Assembly: GCF_024339125.1 (NCBI RefSeq)
Contig: NZ_CP101417.1
Span: 62,001 to 126,000, forward strand
DNA from: Xanthomonas hortorum
GTDB lineage: Bacteria > Pseudomonadota > Gammaproteobacteria > Xanthomonadales > Xanthomonadaceae
Direction of reading: 5' to 3'
Length of the DNA stretch: 64,000 bases
Made by a program: the position numbers and the translations under genes. Positions 27,499 through 36,768 of the stretch are shown piece by piece. The notes beneath the pieces are model-generated. The model did not search any database. It worked only from the letters and a program-made list of their open reading frames with translations, and was not told the DNA's origin. Each line of letters begins with the position of its first letter. The stretch's first letter is position 1.

Positions 27499-27660
27499 GG
27501 GCTTATATCCAAAAAAGCGCGAGGCGCCACAGGGACTCGACTGTAGAGGAGTTCTATGGGCCAGCTTATAACCGAACGCTATTTTCAGGATGTATGAAGT
27601 CATTTCCGACGGCTATATGCCGGCGTTACGGTCTGGCCCTCCCTTCTCGATGCCCCTGCC
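27499..27660. promoter_or_regulatory. Divergent cysB / cysG-cysK promoter region
   Basis: 162 bp between opposite start codons. It is AT-richer than its surroundings and contains GCTTATA twice (27501-27507, 27564-27570) and GCTATAT near 27612, possible half-sites for CysB. The motif assignment is a guess; the promoter function follows from the divergent arrangement. Confidence 0.45.
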
Positions 27661-28869
27661 GTGCTCCCTGTGTTCCCGCTCATTGCCGACCTGCGTGGCC
27701 GTGCCGTCCTGGTGGTCGGCGGCGGCGCCGATGCCGAGCGCGCCACCGCCGGGCTGCTGCAGGCAGGCGCGCTGCCGTTGGTGGGTGCACCGGAACTCAC
27801 CACCCCGCAACTGCGCGATTGGGCGCAGGGCGGGCAGCTGCGCTGGCTGGTGGGACGGTTCGACCCGGCATGGCTGGAACTGCCCGACCAACCGGTGTGG
27901 CTGAGCATCGCCGCCAGCGCGACAGCCGAACTCAACGATGCCCTACGCGCTGCAGCCACCGCGCGCCGCCTGCTCACGCACGACGCTACCCCGGCCGCTT
28001 CAGCAGCGACACCCGTAGCCTCGCCAACGCCCCGTACCGCAGTCGGCACGCTGTCCCCCGGCAGCGTGGCCCTGGTCGGCGCCGGCCCGGGCGATCCCGG
28101 CCTGCTCACCCGGCATGCCTTGCGCGCACTGCGCCAGGCCGATGTGCTGCTCTACGATCGCCTGGTCAGCCCGCAGATCCTGCAACTGGCCCGGCGCGAC
28201 GCACTGCGCGTGGAAGTGGGCAAGGCCGCACAAGGCCACAGCACGCGCCAGGAGCAGATCCACGCGCTGATGCTCGAACATGCCCGCGCCGGGCGCCGCG
28301 TGGTGCGGCTGAAAGGCGGCGACCCGTTCGTGTTCGGCCGTGGCGGCGAGGAGCTGGAATTCCTGCGCGACCACGGCATCGCTTTTCAGGTCGTTCCTGG
28401 CATCACCGCTGCGATAGCTTGCGCCGCTTATGCCGGCATTCCGCTCACCCACCGCAACCACGCGCAATCGCTGCGGCTGATCACCGCGCACTGCAAGGAT
28501 TCGCTGGACACGCTGGACTGGCAGGCGCTCGGCCAGGAACGCCAGACCCTGGCCTTCTACATGGGTGTGGCAGGCCTGGACAGCATCCAGCAACGCCTGT
28601 TGCAGGCCGGCCGCGCGCCCGCCACGCCATTCGCGCTGGTGGAAAACGGCTCGCGCCCGCAGCAACGCGTGATCACCGGCACCCTCGCCAGCCTGGCCGC
28701 CACCGCACAGCAGCACGCCGTTCGCGCACCGGCCTTGTTGATTCTGGGCGAAGTCGCCGGGCTGGCCGCCAGCCTGCACTGGTTCGGCGCACCGCCGTTG
28801 ACCGCCCGGCTGCCCCCGCACTCACCCATCGCAACGCCCGACGCGCCCACACTCGCCCACGCAGCCTGA
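27661..28869 (+). CDS. cysG: Siroheme synthase CysG, shortened N-terminal half
   Basis: 402 residues, GTG start. The C-terminal uroporphyrinogen-III methyltransferase (SUMT) domain is complete from about residue 134: [42 protein letters not shown] and [12 protein letters not shown]. It makes precorrin-2, the siroheme precursor needed by CysI. The N-terminal Rossmann part (residues 1-105, GGGADAER) resembles the dehydrogenase domain. The dimerisation/chelatase segment (about E. coli residues 105-215) is missing and replaced by a 25-residue Ala/Pro/Thr linker. Dehydrogenase and ferrochelatase activities are therefore doubtful. It is followed 16 bp later by cysK. A longer upstream ORF in another frame is a shadow. 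Confidence 0.9.
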   Translation: MLPVFPLIADLRGRAVLVVGGGADAERATAGLLQAGALPLVGAPELTTPQLRDWAQGGQLRWLVGRFDPAWLELPDQPVWLSIAASATAELNDALRAAATARRLLTHDATPAASAATPVASPTPRTAVGTLSPGSVALVGAGPGDPGLLTRHALRALRQADVLLYDRLVSPQILQLARRDALRVEVGKAAQGHSTRQEQIHALMLEHARAGRRVVRLKGGDPFVFGRGGEELEFLRDHGIAFQVVPGITAAIACAAYAGIPLTHRNHAQSLRLITAHCKDSLDTLDWQALGQERQTLAFYMGVAGLDSIQQRLLQAGRAPATPFALVENGSRPQQRVITGTLASLAATAQQHAVRAPALLILGEVAGLAASLHWFGAPPLTARLPPHSPIATPDAPTLAHAA

Positions 28870-28885
28870 TTCCGACGGAGACCCC

Positions 28886-29845
28886 ATGGCCCTGTACGAC
28901 AACATCCTCGACACCATCGGCCGTACCCCGGTGGTCAAGCTCCATCGCCTCGCGCCCGAGCACGTGACCCTGTACGTCAAGGTCGAGGCGTTCAATCCGG
29001 GCGGCTCGGTCAAGGACCGGCTGGCGCTGGCGATCGTCCTGGACGCCGAGCAGCGCGGCCTGCTCAAGCCCGGCGACACCATTGTCGAGGCCACCTCCGG
29101 CAATACCGGCGTGGCGCTGGCAATGGTGGCCGCCGCACGCGGCTACAAATTCGTCGCCACCATGGTGGAAACCTTCTCCATCGAGCGCCGCAAATTGATG
29201 CGCGCGTATGGCGCCAAGGTCATCCTGACACCGGCCGCCGAGCGCGGCAGCGGCATGGTGCGCAAGGCCAAGGAACTGGCCGAGCAGCACGGCTGGTTCC
29301 TGGCCAGCCAGTTCGCCAACCCGGCCAATCCGGCCTATCACCGCAACACCACTGCGGCCGAAATCCTGCGCGACTTCGCCGGCCACCGGCTGGACCATTT
29401 CGTCACCGGCTGGGGCACCGGCGGCACGCTCACCGGCGTGGGCGAAGTGCTGCGCGTGGCCCGCCCGGAAGTGCGCATCACCGCCACCGAGCCGGCTGGC
29501 GCCGCATTGCTGCAGGGCCAGGACTGGAAGCCGCACAAGATCCAGGGCTGGACCCCGGACTTCGTGCCGGAAGTGCTCAATCGCGATGTCGCGCATGAAG
29601 TCCTGAGCGTTGAAGACACTGATGCGATCACTGTGGCCCGTCGCCTGGCCGCCGAGGAAGGCATCTTCACCGGCATCTCCGGCGGCGCCACTGTCGCCAC
29701 TGCATTGCGCGTAGCCGAAAGCGCGGTGCCCGGCGCCGTGGTGCTGGCGATGCTGCCCGATACCGGCGAGCGGTATTTTTCCACGCCGCTGTTCGCCGAC
29801 ATCAACGAAGGCTCCGACGACGATTGGCTTGCCGGTCTGCCCTGA
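28886..29845 (+). CDS. cysK: Cysteine synthase (O-acetylserine sulfhydrylase)
   Basis: 319 residues, PLP-dependent fold type II. It joins sulfide and O-acetylserine into cysteine. The PLP lysine is Lys43 in NPGGSVKDR; the substrate loop TSGNTGV and phosphate loop GTGGTLTG are present, as is ISGGATVA near the C-terminus. Length and motifs fit CysK; CysM (thiosulfate-using) cannot be wholly excluded. A GGAG ribosome-binding site precedes ATG 28886, 16 bp after cysG, so they are one operon. A strong terminator follows. Confidence 0.94.
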   Translation: MALYDNILDTIGRTPVVKLHRLAPEHVTLYVKVEAFNPGGSVKDRLALAIVLDAEQRGLLKPGDTIVEATSGNTGVALAMVAAARGYKFVATMVETFSIERRKLMRAYGAKVILTPAAERGSGMVRKAKELAEQHGWFLASQFANPANPAYHRNTTAAEILRDFAGHRLDHFVTGWGTGGTLTGVGEVLRVARPEVRITATEPAGAALLQGQDWKPHKIQGWTPDFVPEVLNRDVAHEVLSVEDTDAITVARRLAAEEGIFTGISGGATVATALRVAESAVPGAVVLAMLPDTGERYFSTPLFADINEGSDDDWLAGLP

Positions 29846-29867
29846 TCGTCGCGTTGTGTCTGCATAC

Positions 29868-29895
29868 AAGGCCGCGCCCACAGCGCGGCCTTTTT
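29868..29895 (+). terminator. Intrinsic terminator after cysK
   Basis: A perfect 10-bp stem (29868-29877 with 29883-29892), loop CCACA, followed by a run of five T ending at 29895. Confidence 0.9.
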
Positions 29896-30093
29896 GTTTG
29901 TGGTCAATCCAGTCATCGGCCTCGCCTTCCTCGGCATGCGATTGTGTCATGCGATCGCATGGTGCCGCAGATACCTCGGACATCGCCAAGCTTTGTAGAT
30001 CGCTGCGTGCGGAGCAGCTCGCACTACGGCACCCGCGCACTCCCGTCCATGTCAAGGAAACGTTAGGATGGCGGCCGTGATGCAGGGAGAAAC

Positions 30094-30603
30094 GTGGTGA
30101 ACAACCGGCCGTACGGACACAGCGACACCCGCGCATCGCGGGCGCCATGGCTGGTCAAGATCACCTCGCCTGCTCACTTCGCGCTGGCACTGGGCCTGGG
30201 TGCCTGGCTGCAAAGCGCGTTGGATCTGCCATTACCTGCGCCAACCCTGTTGGCATGGATCGAACTGGCCGGCGGCGGCATCGCCGGTCTCGGGCTGGCG
30301 CTGGCGGTGAGCTGCTTCATCCTGTTCGCGCGCCAGCGCACCACCATCATGCCCAGCGGTCATCCCTCGCGGCTGGTGCTGGACGGCCCGTATCGCTTCA
30401 CCCGCAACCCGATGTATCTGGCGCTGGTGCTGAGCTACATCGGCCTATGTCTGCAACTGGGGCTGCTATGGGCGGTTGCGTTGCTTCCGCTGCCATGGCT
30501 CGCCTTGCAGCTCTACGTCATCCCGTTCGAAGAAGCGCGTCTGCGCAGTGAATTCGGCCGCCATTACAGCGCCTATTGCGCGCGCGTGCGGCGCTGGCTG
30601 TAG
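30094..30603 (+). CDS. Isoprenylcysteine/phospholipid methyltransferase-family membrane protein
   Basis: 169 residues, GTG start with an AGGGAG ribosome-binding site; a second in-frame GTG follows immediately. About four membrane helices (near 30-45, 55-75, 110-135). The conserved C-terminal block LDGPYRFTRNPMYLAL and PFEEARLRSEFGRHYSAYCARVRRWL-like end (motif split over residues 95-169) defines the PEMT/ICMT superfamily of S-adenosylmethionine-dependent methyltransferases in membranes. The bacterial substrates are mostly unknown. It stands alone between the cysK terminator and the macro-domain gene. Confidence 0.8.
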   Translation: MVNNRPYGHSDTRASRAPWLVKITSPAHFALALGLGAWLQSALDLPLPAPTLLAWIELAGGGIAGLGLALAVSCFILFARQRTTIMPSGHPSRLVLDGPYRFTRNPMYLALVLSYIGLCLQLGLLWAVALLPLPWLALQLYVIPFEEARLRSEFGRHYSAYCARVRRWL

Positions 30604-30811
30604 CTCTCGATTGTCAGTGACATCTGCGTTGCGATTGATCCGATCGATCGTATTGGCACCTTCGCACAGTCGCTGCATGCCATCGATGCGTGCCATCGAC
30701 ATACGCGCGCCGGGCGGTCGCAGCAGGTGAGATGAATGGGCGATAGCGTGCCTATTCCGCAACGCGCGTCCCATCACGCGTTCCTCATGCAAATCCCTTA
30801 ACTATCGCGCT

Positions 30812-31351
30812 ATGAAGATCGAAGTCTGGCAAGGCGACATCACCGAACTCGACGTTGACGTCATCGTCAACGCCGCCAACGAATCGTTGTTGGGCGGCAG
30901 TGGCGTCGATGGGGCCATCCATCGTGCCGCCGGCCCGCGTTTGCTGGAAGCCTGCGAAGCATTGCCGCAAGTGCGTCCGGGCGTGCGCTGCCCGACCGGC
31001 GAAATCCGCATCACCGACGGCTTCGATCTGAAGGCACGCCATGTGTTCCATACCGTCGGCCCGGTGTGGCGCGACGGCAAGCACAACGAGCCGGAACAAC
31101 TCGCCAATTGCTACTGGCAGTCACTGAAACTTGCCGAGCAGATGATGCTGCATTCGATCGCCTTTCCGGCGATCAGTTGCGGCATCTATGGATATCCGTT
31201 GTATCAGGCCGCACGTATCGCCGTGACCGAGACGCGCGACTGGCAGCGCTCGCACAAGGTGCCCAAGCATATTGTGCTGGTGGCCTACAACGAGGCGACC
31301 TTCAAGGCATATCAGCAGGCATTGGCCGCGCAGGAAACTGCGGCCGCCTGA
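30812..31351 (+). CDS. Macro-domain protein, O-acetyl-ADP-ribose deacetylase type
   Basis: 179 residues consisting of one macro domain. [22 protein letters not shown] (split around residues 15-36) carries the ADP-ribose-binding asparagines and glycine loop, and [13 protein letters not shown] forms the second binding loop. This is the YmdB/MacroD-type subclass, known to deacetylate O-acetyl-ADP-ribose or remove ADP-ribose from acidic residues. No Shine-Dalgarno sequence is obvious before ATG 30812. No toxin or sirtuin partner is adjacent. A hairpin terminator follows. Confidence 0.92.
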   Translation: MKIEVWQGDITELDVDVIVNAANESLLGGSGVDGAIHRAAGPRLLEACEALPQVRPGVRCPTGEIRITDGFDLKARHVFHTVGPVWRDGKHNEPEQLANCYWQSLKLAEQMMLHSIAFPAISCGIYGYPLYQAARIAVTETRDWQRSHKVPKHIVLVAYNEATFKAYQQALAAQETAAA

Positions 31352-31374
31352 GGCGCGATGCAAAGGTTGAAGTG

Positions 31375-31404
31375 ACGAGCGCCGCGAGGCGCTCGTTGCG
31401 TTTT
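31375..31404 (+). terminator. Likely terminator after macro-domain gene
   Basis: A perfect 9-bp stem (31375-31383 with 31388-31396), loop GCGA, then TGCGTTTT. Confidence 0.7.
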
Positions 31405-31526
31405 GACAAGGCGACTGACGTGCAACGCCATCACTGCCGCCGACAGACTTTCAACGACTTCAGTGCGGTATGACGGTGTAGCTTTGCACCGCGCCCGATC
31501 AGCGCTGTCGCTCCTGATCGGCAAAT

Positions 31527-31557
31527 AAAAACGCCGGCATTGCTGCCGGCGTTTTTT
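31527..31557. terminator. Bidirectional intrinsic terminator
   Basis: Arms 31530-31539 and 31544-31553 are perfectly complementary, with A-rich sequence on the left and a six-T run on the right. It can stop both rightward transcripts and the leftward aldolase transcript. Confidence 0.88.
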
Positions 31558-31598
31558 CGTCTTATCGATGCGACGGCCTTGAAGCCGTCGTCAACCGA

Positions 31599-32603
31599 TC
31601 AACCCTTCCACTTGCCGAGCGCGGCCAGACCGTTTTCCTTGGCGCGCTCATAGATGATCTGCTGCGCCTTGGCGAAGTTGCCGGTCATGTCCTTGGCCCA
31701 CAGCTTCAGTGCAGCCTGCTGCATCGCACGGCCGTAGGAGAAGCTCAGCGGCCACGGCAGATTGCCGAGCTGGTGCATCTCGTTGAGGTGCGCGGTGGAC
31801 TGCTCGTCGCTCTGGCCGCCGGACAGGAACACGATGCCCGGCAGGATCGCCGGCACGGTCGACTTCAGGCACATCACGGTGGACTCGGCCACTTCTTCGA
31901 TGCCGGCCTGCTCTTCGCAGCCCTTGCCGGAGATGACCATCGAGGCCTTCAGGATGGTGCCTTCGAGCACGACATTCTGCTCATACAGTGCGCCGAACAG
32001 CGAACGCAGCGTGGCTTCGGTGACTTCGTAGCAGGTCTCGATGTCGTGGCTGCCGTCCATGATCACTTCCGGCTCGACCATCGGCACCAGGCCCTGCTCC
32101 TGGCACAGCGCGGCATACCGCGCCAGCGCATGCGAATTGGCCTCGATGCAGGTGCCGGACGGAATGTCTTCACCGATGTTGATGACCGCACGCCACTTGG
32201 CGAAACGCGCGCCCAGTGTGTAGTACTCCTCAAGCCGTGCACGCAGACCGTCCAAGCCTTCGGTGACCAGCTCGCCCGGCATGCCGGCCAGCGGCTGCGC
32301 GCCCTTGTCGACCTTGATGCCCGGAATGATGCCGTGGGCGGTCATGTACTCGGCGAACGGCACGCCGTCCTTGGTCTTCTGACGGATGGTCTCGTCGAAC
32401 AGGATGGCGCCGGAGATGTAGTCGCTCAGCTTGGGCGTGGTCAGCAGCAGTTCGCGGTACGCGCGACGGTTTTCTTCGATGTTCTCGATGCCGACGCTGG
32501 CAAAACGCTTGGCGATCGTGCTGGTCGATTCGTCGATGGCGATGATGCCCTTGCCCGGGGCGACCATGGCCTGGGCGGTTTCGGCAAGCTGTTCGATGCT
32601 CAT
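31599..32603 (-). CDS. Fructose-bisphosphate aldolase, class I
   Basis: 334 residues, the eukaryote-like Schiff-base aldolase, unrelated to class II zinc aldolases of most proteobacteria. It splits fructose 1,6-bisphosphate into two triose phosphates. The Schiff-base lysine is Lys219 in VLEGTILKAS; GKGIIAIDEST at 17-27 and GIVFLSGGQSDEQST are also diagnostic. No metal-ligand histidines of class II are present. It is downstream of pyk (350-bp gap) in a minus-strand glycolysis cluster and has its own terminator. Cytoplasmic. Confidence 0.95.
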   Translation of the reverse strand: MSIEQLAETAQAMVAPGKGIIAIDESTSTIAKRFASVGIENIEENRRAYRELLLTTPKLSDYISGAILFDETIRQKTKDGVPFAEYMTAHGIIPGIKVDKGAQPLAGMPGELVTEGLDGLRARLEEYYTLGARFAKWRAVINIGEDIPSGTCIEANSHALARYAALCQEQGLVPMVEPEVIMDGSHDIETCYEVTEATLRSLFGALYEQNVVLEGTILKASMVISGKGCEEQAGIEEVAESTVMCLKSTVPAILPGIVFLSGGQSDEQSTAHLNEMHQLGNLPWPLSFSYGRAMQQAALKLWAKDMTGNFAKAQQIIYERAKENGLAALGKWKG

Positions 32604-32953
32604 GTAGTTCCTGTGGCAGCTGCGGGGGAGAACGAAAGTATAGCGACGAAAGTCGCAGACATTCCTTCACGGAATGTCTGCAACCGATTACACGTGTCCT
32701 GCATGACAGGATGTGTGGCGCGGCGCGCATCGCGATGTGCACGCATGCCGACGATGCCGGTGGCCGCGCATCGGGCGGATGCGCGCATGGGTCTTGTCTG
32801 GCGTCTTGCATGCGCAAACGTTCCGCAACAAACCTCACCCGGACATGCCACACAGCACAACGGCGACCCGCAGGCCGCCGTTGTGTTTGTCCTCGCGATC
32901 ACCATGCAGCGCGCGTTTCGCACGCGCGCTGTGTCATCACAAAACAGGCGTGA
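32604..32953. other. pyk-fba intergenic region with a perfect hairpin
   Basis: 350 bp without a credible gene. It contains a perfect 11-bp stem-loop at 32655-32681 (loop TTCAC), starting about 50 bp upstream of the aldolase ATG, and a small palindrome TCCTG-N5-CAGGA at 32697-32711. The first would lie in the aldolase leader mRNA. Neither matches a riboswitch I know. Confidence 0.6.
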
Positions 32954-34420
32954 CTACAGCTCGCCCAGTCCGCTGGCGCGGCCGTCTTCGCCCACTTCCA
33001 GCAGGCGCAAGGTATTGGTGGCGCCGTGGGTTTCCATATGCTCGCCGCTGGTGAATACCACGCGGTCGCCAGGCCCCATGCGCTCGTTCTCCACCAGCAG
33101 ACGGATCGCCGCACGTGCGGCTTCGCGCGGGGTCAGGCCGCGGCTGTCGAAGCTGATCGGGAACACGCCACGCATCATCGCCATGTGGCGGCGCGCGCCA
33201 TCGTGACGGGTGAAGGCGTAGATCGGCATGTTGGAGCGGAAGCGCGACAGGTAACGCGGCGTGCCGCCGGATTCGGTCAAGGCGACCACACCGGCCAGAC
33301 CAATGTGCTCGGACAGGAACATGGTCGCCATCGCGATCGCCTGGTCGGCACGCTGCAGGTTGCGTTGCGCGGCTTCGAAGTCGGTGTCGAATTCGAACTG
33401 GCGCTCGGCACCCAGACAGATGCGCGCCATCGCTTCCACCGCACGCACCGGATAGGCACCGGCCGCGGTTTCGGCCGAGAGCATTACCGCATCGGTGCCG
33501 TCGATGACCGCATTGGCCACGTCCAGCACTTCGGCGCGGGTCGGGATCGGGCTTTCCACCATCGACTGCAGCATCTGCGTGGCGGTGATGACCACTTTGT
33601 TCTGCGCCAGCGATTCGCGGATGATCTTCTTCTGCAGGCCCGGCAATTCGGCATCGCCGATTTCCACCCCCAGATCGCCGCGCGCCACCATCACCACGTC
33701 GGAGGCTTCGACGATTTCGACCAGGTTCTCGATCGCTTCGGTGCGCTCGATCTTGGACACCAGCGCGGCATCGCAACCGTGCTGACGCGCGATACGCCGT
33801 GCATCGTTCATGTCTTCGGCATTACGGCAGAACGACACCGCGATGAAGTCCACACCGATCTTGGCGACGATGCCGATCAGTTCCTTGTCGCGCTCGGTCA
33901 GCGCGCCCAGCGACAAGCCACCGCCCTGCTTGTTCAAGCCCTTGCGATCGGACAACACGCCATCGTTGAGCACGGTGGTGACGATGCGCTGGCCCTGCAC
34001 TTCGGTGACCTGCAGCTGCACCAGGCCATCGTCGAGCAGCAGCACATCGCCTGCGGCCACGTCCTGCGGCAGACCCAGGTAGCTGACGCCGACCTGATTC
34101 TGGTCGCCCGCAGGTGCATTGGGGTCGGCCACCAGGTCGAAGCGTGCGCCGGTGGTCAGCTTGATCTTGCCTTCGGCAAAGCGCTCGACGCGGATCTTCG
34201 GGCCGGGCAGGTCGGCCAGGATGCCGACCTCGGCACCGACACGTACTGCAGCGGCGCGTACTTCGGCCGCACGCTTGGCCTGGCCGGACGGATCGCCGTG
34301 GCTGAAATTGAGGCGCACCACGTTGACGCCCGCCTTGAACAAAGCGTCCAGCACACCGGGCGGATCCGTGGCCGGTCCGAGCGTTGCGAGGATCTTGGTG
34401 CGGCGTTGACGTTCTTTCAT
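32954..34420 (-). CDS. pyk: Pyruvate kinase
   Basis: 488 residues. It converts phosphoenolpyruvate and ADP to pyruvate and ATP. It shows the N-terminal TKILATLGPATD, the barrel motif VSFCRNAEDM and the signature MVARGDLGVE, followed by ATQMLQSM and SAETAAGAYP. ATG 34420 has an excellent GGGAGG ribosome-binding site; a 30-codon upstream extension is not family-like. It is placed between a HAD phosphatase/pgk pair and the class I aldolase, all on the minus strand. PykA versus PykF type cannot be decided by eye. Confidence 0.95.
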   Translation of the reverse strand: MKERQRRTKILATLGPATDPPGVLDALFKAGVNVVRLNFSHGDPSGQAKRAAEVRAAAVRVGAEVGILADLPGPKIRVERFAEGKIKLTTGARFDLVADPNAPAGDQNQVGVSYLGLPQDVAAGDVLLLDDGLVQLQVTEVQGQRIVTTVLNDGVLSDRKGLNKQGGGLSLGALTERDKELIGIVAKIGVDFIAVSFCRNAEDMNDARRIARQHGCDAALVSKIERTEAIENLVEIVEASDVVMVARGDLGVEIGDAELPGLQKKIIRESLAQNKVVITATQMLQSMVESPIPTRAEVLDVANAVIDGTDAVMLSAETAAGAYPVRAVEAMARICLGAERQFEFDTDFEAAQRNLQRADQAIAMATMFLSEHIGLAGVVALTESGGTPRYLSRFRSNMPIYAFTRHDGARRHMAMMRGVFPISFDSRGLTPREAARAAIRLLVENERMGPGDRVVFTSGEHMETHGATNTLRLLEVGEDGRASGLGEL

Positions 34421-34628
34421 GATGGCCTCCCTGTAAAAGCCGCGAAACTTAACACACGCGTCACGTACCAAGGATGGCATTGCGGCATAGCCACCCTTGC
34501 ATTCCGGCATGTCCTGAAGACAGTGCGGGACAGTACGTACGCTTTCCGCACCACGCTGACGCGCTGCGGGCTGAAACTGTGGGCTGCCACCCTAACGCGG
34601 CGGCGGTGAAGAACAGACTTTTCAAGCG

Positions 34629-35282
34629 TCAATGATTTGCGTCGATCAATGCATGCAACTCGGCCGGGTTGTGTGCGATCGCACCGGCACCGGCGGCGCG
34701 CAGTTCGGCTTCGTCGCCGAAGCCCCACAACACGCCGATGCTGTGGATACCGTGGTGAGTGGCGCCATCGATATCCATGCGGCGGTCGCCGATCATCACG
34801 CAGCCGGTTTTTTCGATCTGCAAACGGCGTAATGCTTCGGCGATCAGGTCCGGCTTGAAGCGGCGCTCGCCGTCTTCGCTGGCGCCGATCACGTTCTCGA
34901 AGCACGTACCGAAGGGCAGATGCTCGACGATACGGCGTGCGTAGCGCTCGTTCTTGGAGGTTACGACGGCCAGGCGATGGCCGGCGCGCTGCAAGTCGAT
35001 GACGACCTCACCGATACCGTCGAACACGCTGAGTTCGGTCCAGCCCACCGCGTCGTAGCGCGCGCGGTAGGCGGCCAAGGTGCGCTGCACCAGCTCCGGA
35101 TCATCCGGAAAGCACTCCGTGAAACTGTCGCGCAGCGGCGGGCCGATCCAGGCGCGCAGGGTCTGCGGCGACGGACGCGGCTGGCCCACCTCGTCGAAGG
35201 CATGCACGATGCTACCGACGATGCCCGGCTCCGAATCGACCAGGGTGCCGTCCAGATCGAAGAACAGCGTGGCTGCACTCAC
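34629..35282 (-). CDS. HAD-family phosphatase, phosphoglycolate phosphatase-like
   Basis: 217 residues, GTG start. HAD motif [10 protein letters not shown] (9-17) gives the nucleophile Asp; motif II is TSKNE; motif III Lys and motif [14 protein letters not shown] follow. The cap is a C1 helical cap, as in Gph/PGP-like enzymes. Its GTG overlaps the pgk stop by 4 bases (GTGA), so the two are translated together. Its physiological substrate might be 2-phosphoglycolate or another damaged glycolytic metabolite; this is inferred from family and neighbours. Confidence 0.88.
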   Translation of the reverse strand: MSAATLFFDLDGTLVDSEPGIVGSIVHAFDEVGQPRPSPQTLRAWIGPPLRDSFTECFPDDPELVQRTLAAYRARYDAVGWTELSVFDGIGEVVIDLQRAGHRLAVVTSKNERYARRIVEHLPFGTCFENVIGASEDGERRFKPDLIAEALRRLQIEKTGCVMIGDRRMDIDGATHHGIHSIGVLWGFGDEAELRAAGAGAIAHNPAELHALIDANH

Positions 35283-36454
35283 TTACCGCGCGCCTCGAGT
35301 GCGGCCACCGCCGGCAGGGTCTTACCTTCCAGGAACTCCAGGAACGCGCCGCCGCCGGTGGAGATGTAGGTGACGTCCTTGGCGATGTCGTACTTGTCCA
35401 CGGCGGCCAGGGTGTCGCCACCACCGGCAATCGAGAATGCCCTGGAGCTGGCGATCGCACGCGCCAGGGTTTCGGTGCCGTGGCTGAAGGGCTCGAATTC
35501 GAACACGCCAACCGGCCCGTTCCACACCACGGTGCCGGCGCTGGCGATCAGCTCGGCGTAGCGCTTGGCGGTCTGCGGGCCGATATCCAGAATCAGATCG
35601 TCGGCCTCCACGGCATCGAGCGACTTCACGGTGGCCTGCGCATCGGGCAGGAACTGCTTGGCAACCACCACATCGGTGGGCAACGGAATCTCCGCGCCGC
35701 GCAGCTTGGCATCGGCCACGATCTGGTTGGCGGTGGGAATCAGGTCCGGCTCGTTCAAGGACTTGCCCACGTCATGGCCGGCTGCGGCGATGAAGGTGTT
35801 GGCGATGCCGCCACCGACGATCAGCTGGTCGACCTTGTTGACCAGGTTGGACAGCAGCTCCAGCTTGGTGGAGACCTTGCTGCCGGCCACGATCGCCAGC
35901 AGCGGCTTGGCCGGGTTGTCCAGCGCCTTGGCCAGCGCATCGAGTTCGGCCATCAGCAGCGGGCCGCCAGCGGCCACCGGGGCAAAACGGATCACCCCAT
36001 GCGTGGAGGCCTGCGCGCGATGGGCGGTACCGAAGGCGTCCATGACGAACACATCGCATAGCGCGGCGTACTTGCGCGACAGGGTCTCGTCGTCCTTGCC
36101 CTCGCCGACATTCATGCGGCAATTTTCCAGCAGCACCACCTGGCCCGGCGCCACCTCGACCCCGTCGATCCAGTCACGCACCAGCGGCACGTCCACGCCC
36201 AGCAGCGCGCTCAAGCGCGCGGCCACCGGCGCCAGCGAATCTTCTTCGGTCCAGCTGCCTTCCTTGGGGCGGCCCAGGTGCGACGTCACCATCACTGCAG
36301 CGCCCTTTTCCAGCGCCAGCTTGATGGTGGGCACCGAGGCGGTGATGCGCTGTTCGGAGGTGATCTGGCCGTTGTCGATCGGCACGTTGAGATCCTGGCG
36401 GATCAGCACGCGCTTGCCGGAGAGATCGAGGTCGGTCATGCGGACAATGGACAT
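35279..36454 (-). CDS. pgk: Phosphoglycerate kinase
   Basis: 391 residues, typical length. It transfers phosphate from 1,3-bisphosphoglycerate to ADP. The signature [13 protein letters not shown] is near residue 15, TSHLGRPK at 58-65, the hinge and nucleotide part has VAGSKVSTK and GGGIANTF, and the C-terminal [14 protein letters not shown] is conserved. It is the first gene of a coupled pair with the HAD phosphatase. Upstream is a 314-bp region with a GGGATT-type repeat. Confidence 0.97.
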   Translation of the reverse strand: MSIVRMTDLDLSGKRVLIRQDLNVPIDNGQITSEQRITASVPTIKLALEKGAAVMVTSHLGRPKEGSWTEEDSLAPVAARLSALLGVDVPLVRDWIDGVEVAPGQVVLLENCRMNVGEGKDDETLSRKYAALCDVFVMDAFGTAHRAQASTHGVIRFAPVAAGGPLLMAELDALAKALDNPAKPLLAIVAGSKVSTKLELLSNLVNKVDQLIVGGGIANTFIAAAGHDVGKSLNEPDLIPTANQIVADAKLRGAEIPLPTDVVVAKQFLPDAQATVKSLDAVEADDLILDIGPQTAKRYAELIASAGTVVWNGPVGVFEFEPFSHGTETLARAIASSRAFSIAGGGDTLAAVDKYDIAKDVTYISTGGGAFLEFLEGKTLPAVAALEARGK

Positions 36455-36768
36455 GGGGTCAGCTCGCTAGGTCTGGGGATTCGGGAGAGGGGATTGGAGA
36501 TTGGTAATGCAGGAGCGGGCTGCGGGCGCGCTGGATGCCATGCATTTGCAGACGCGTTGAAGCAGCAGCTGCACGCTGTCGTTGCGCCCGCGTGCGGATC
36601 GCAGGGGATCGCACATTGCCTGTCACGCATGTCGCTGCCAACAGGGCTGGCGACGCGGAAGATGGTCGGTCGAAGACGACGGGCAATGCGGATGCCTTGG
36701 CGACGGGGGACGCCCATTGTCGGACCTTCGCGCCGCAGCGGCAAACCGCAGTGCGGCGCACCTCGTTA
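36455..36768. other. Intergenic region between DUF3999 gene and pgk
   Basis: 314 bp with no credible gene. It should hold the pgk promoter. A GGGATT-type repeat occupies 36475-36505; nothing else is recognised. Confidence 0.5.
36475..36505. repeat. GGGATT-type repeat, single block
   Basis: 31 bases of GGGGATT(C/G)-like units; 36478-36493 matches the 16-base arm found in cysNC at 15 of 16 positions. No inverted partner is visible nearby, unlike the two cys loci. It lies 21 bp upstream of the pgk start codon. Confidence 0.8.
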
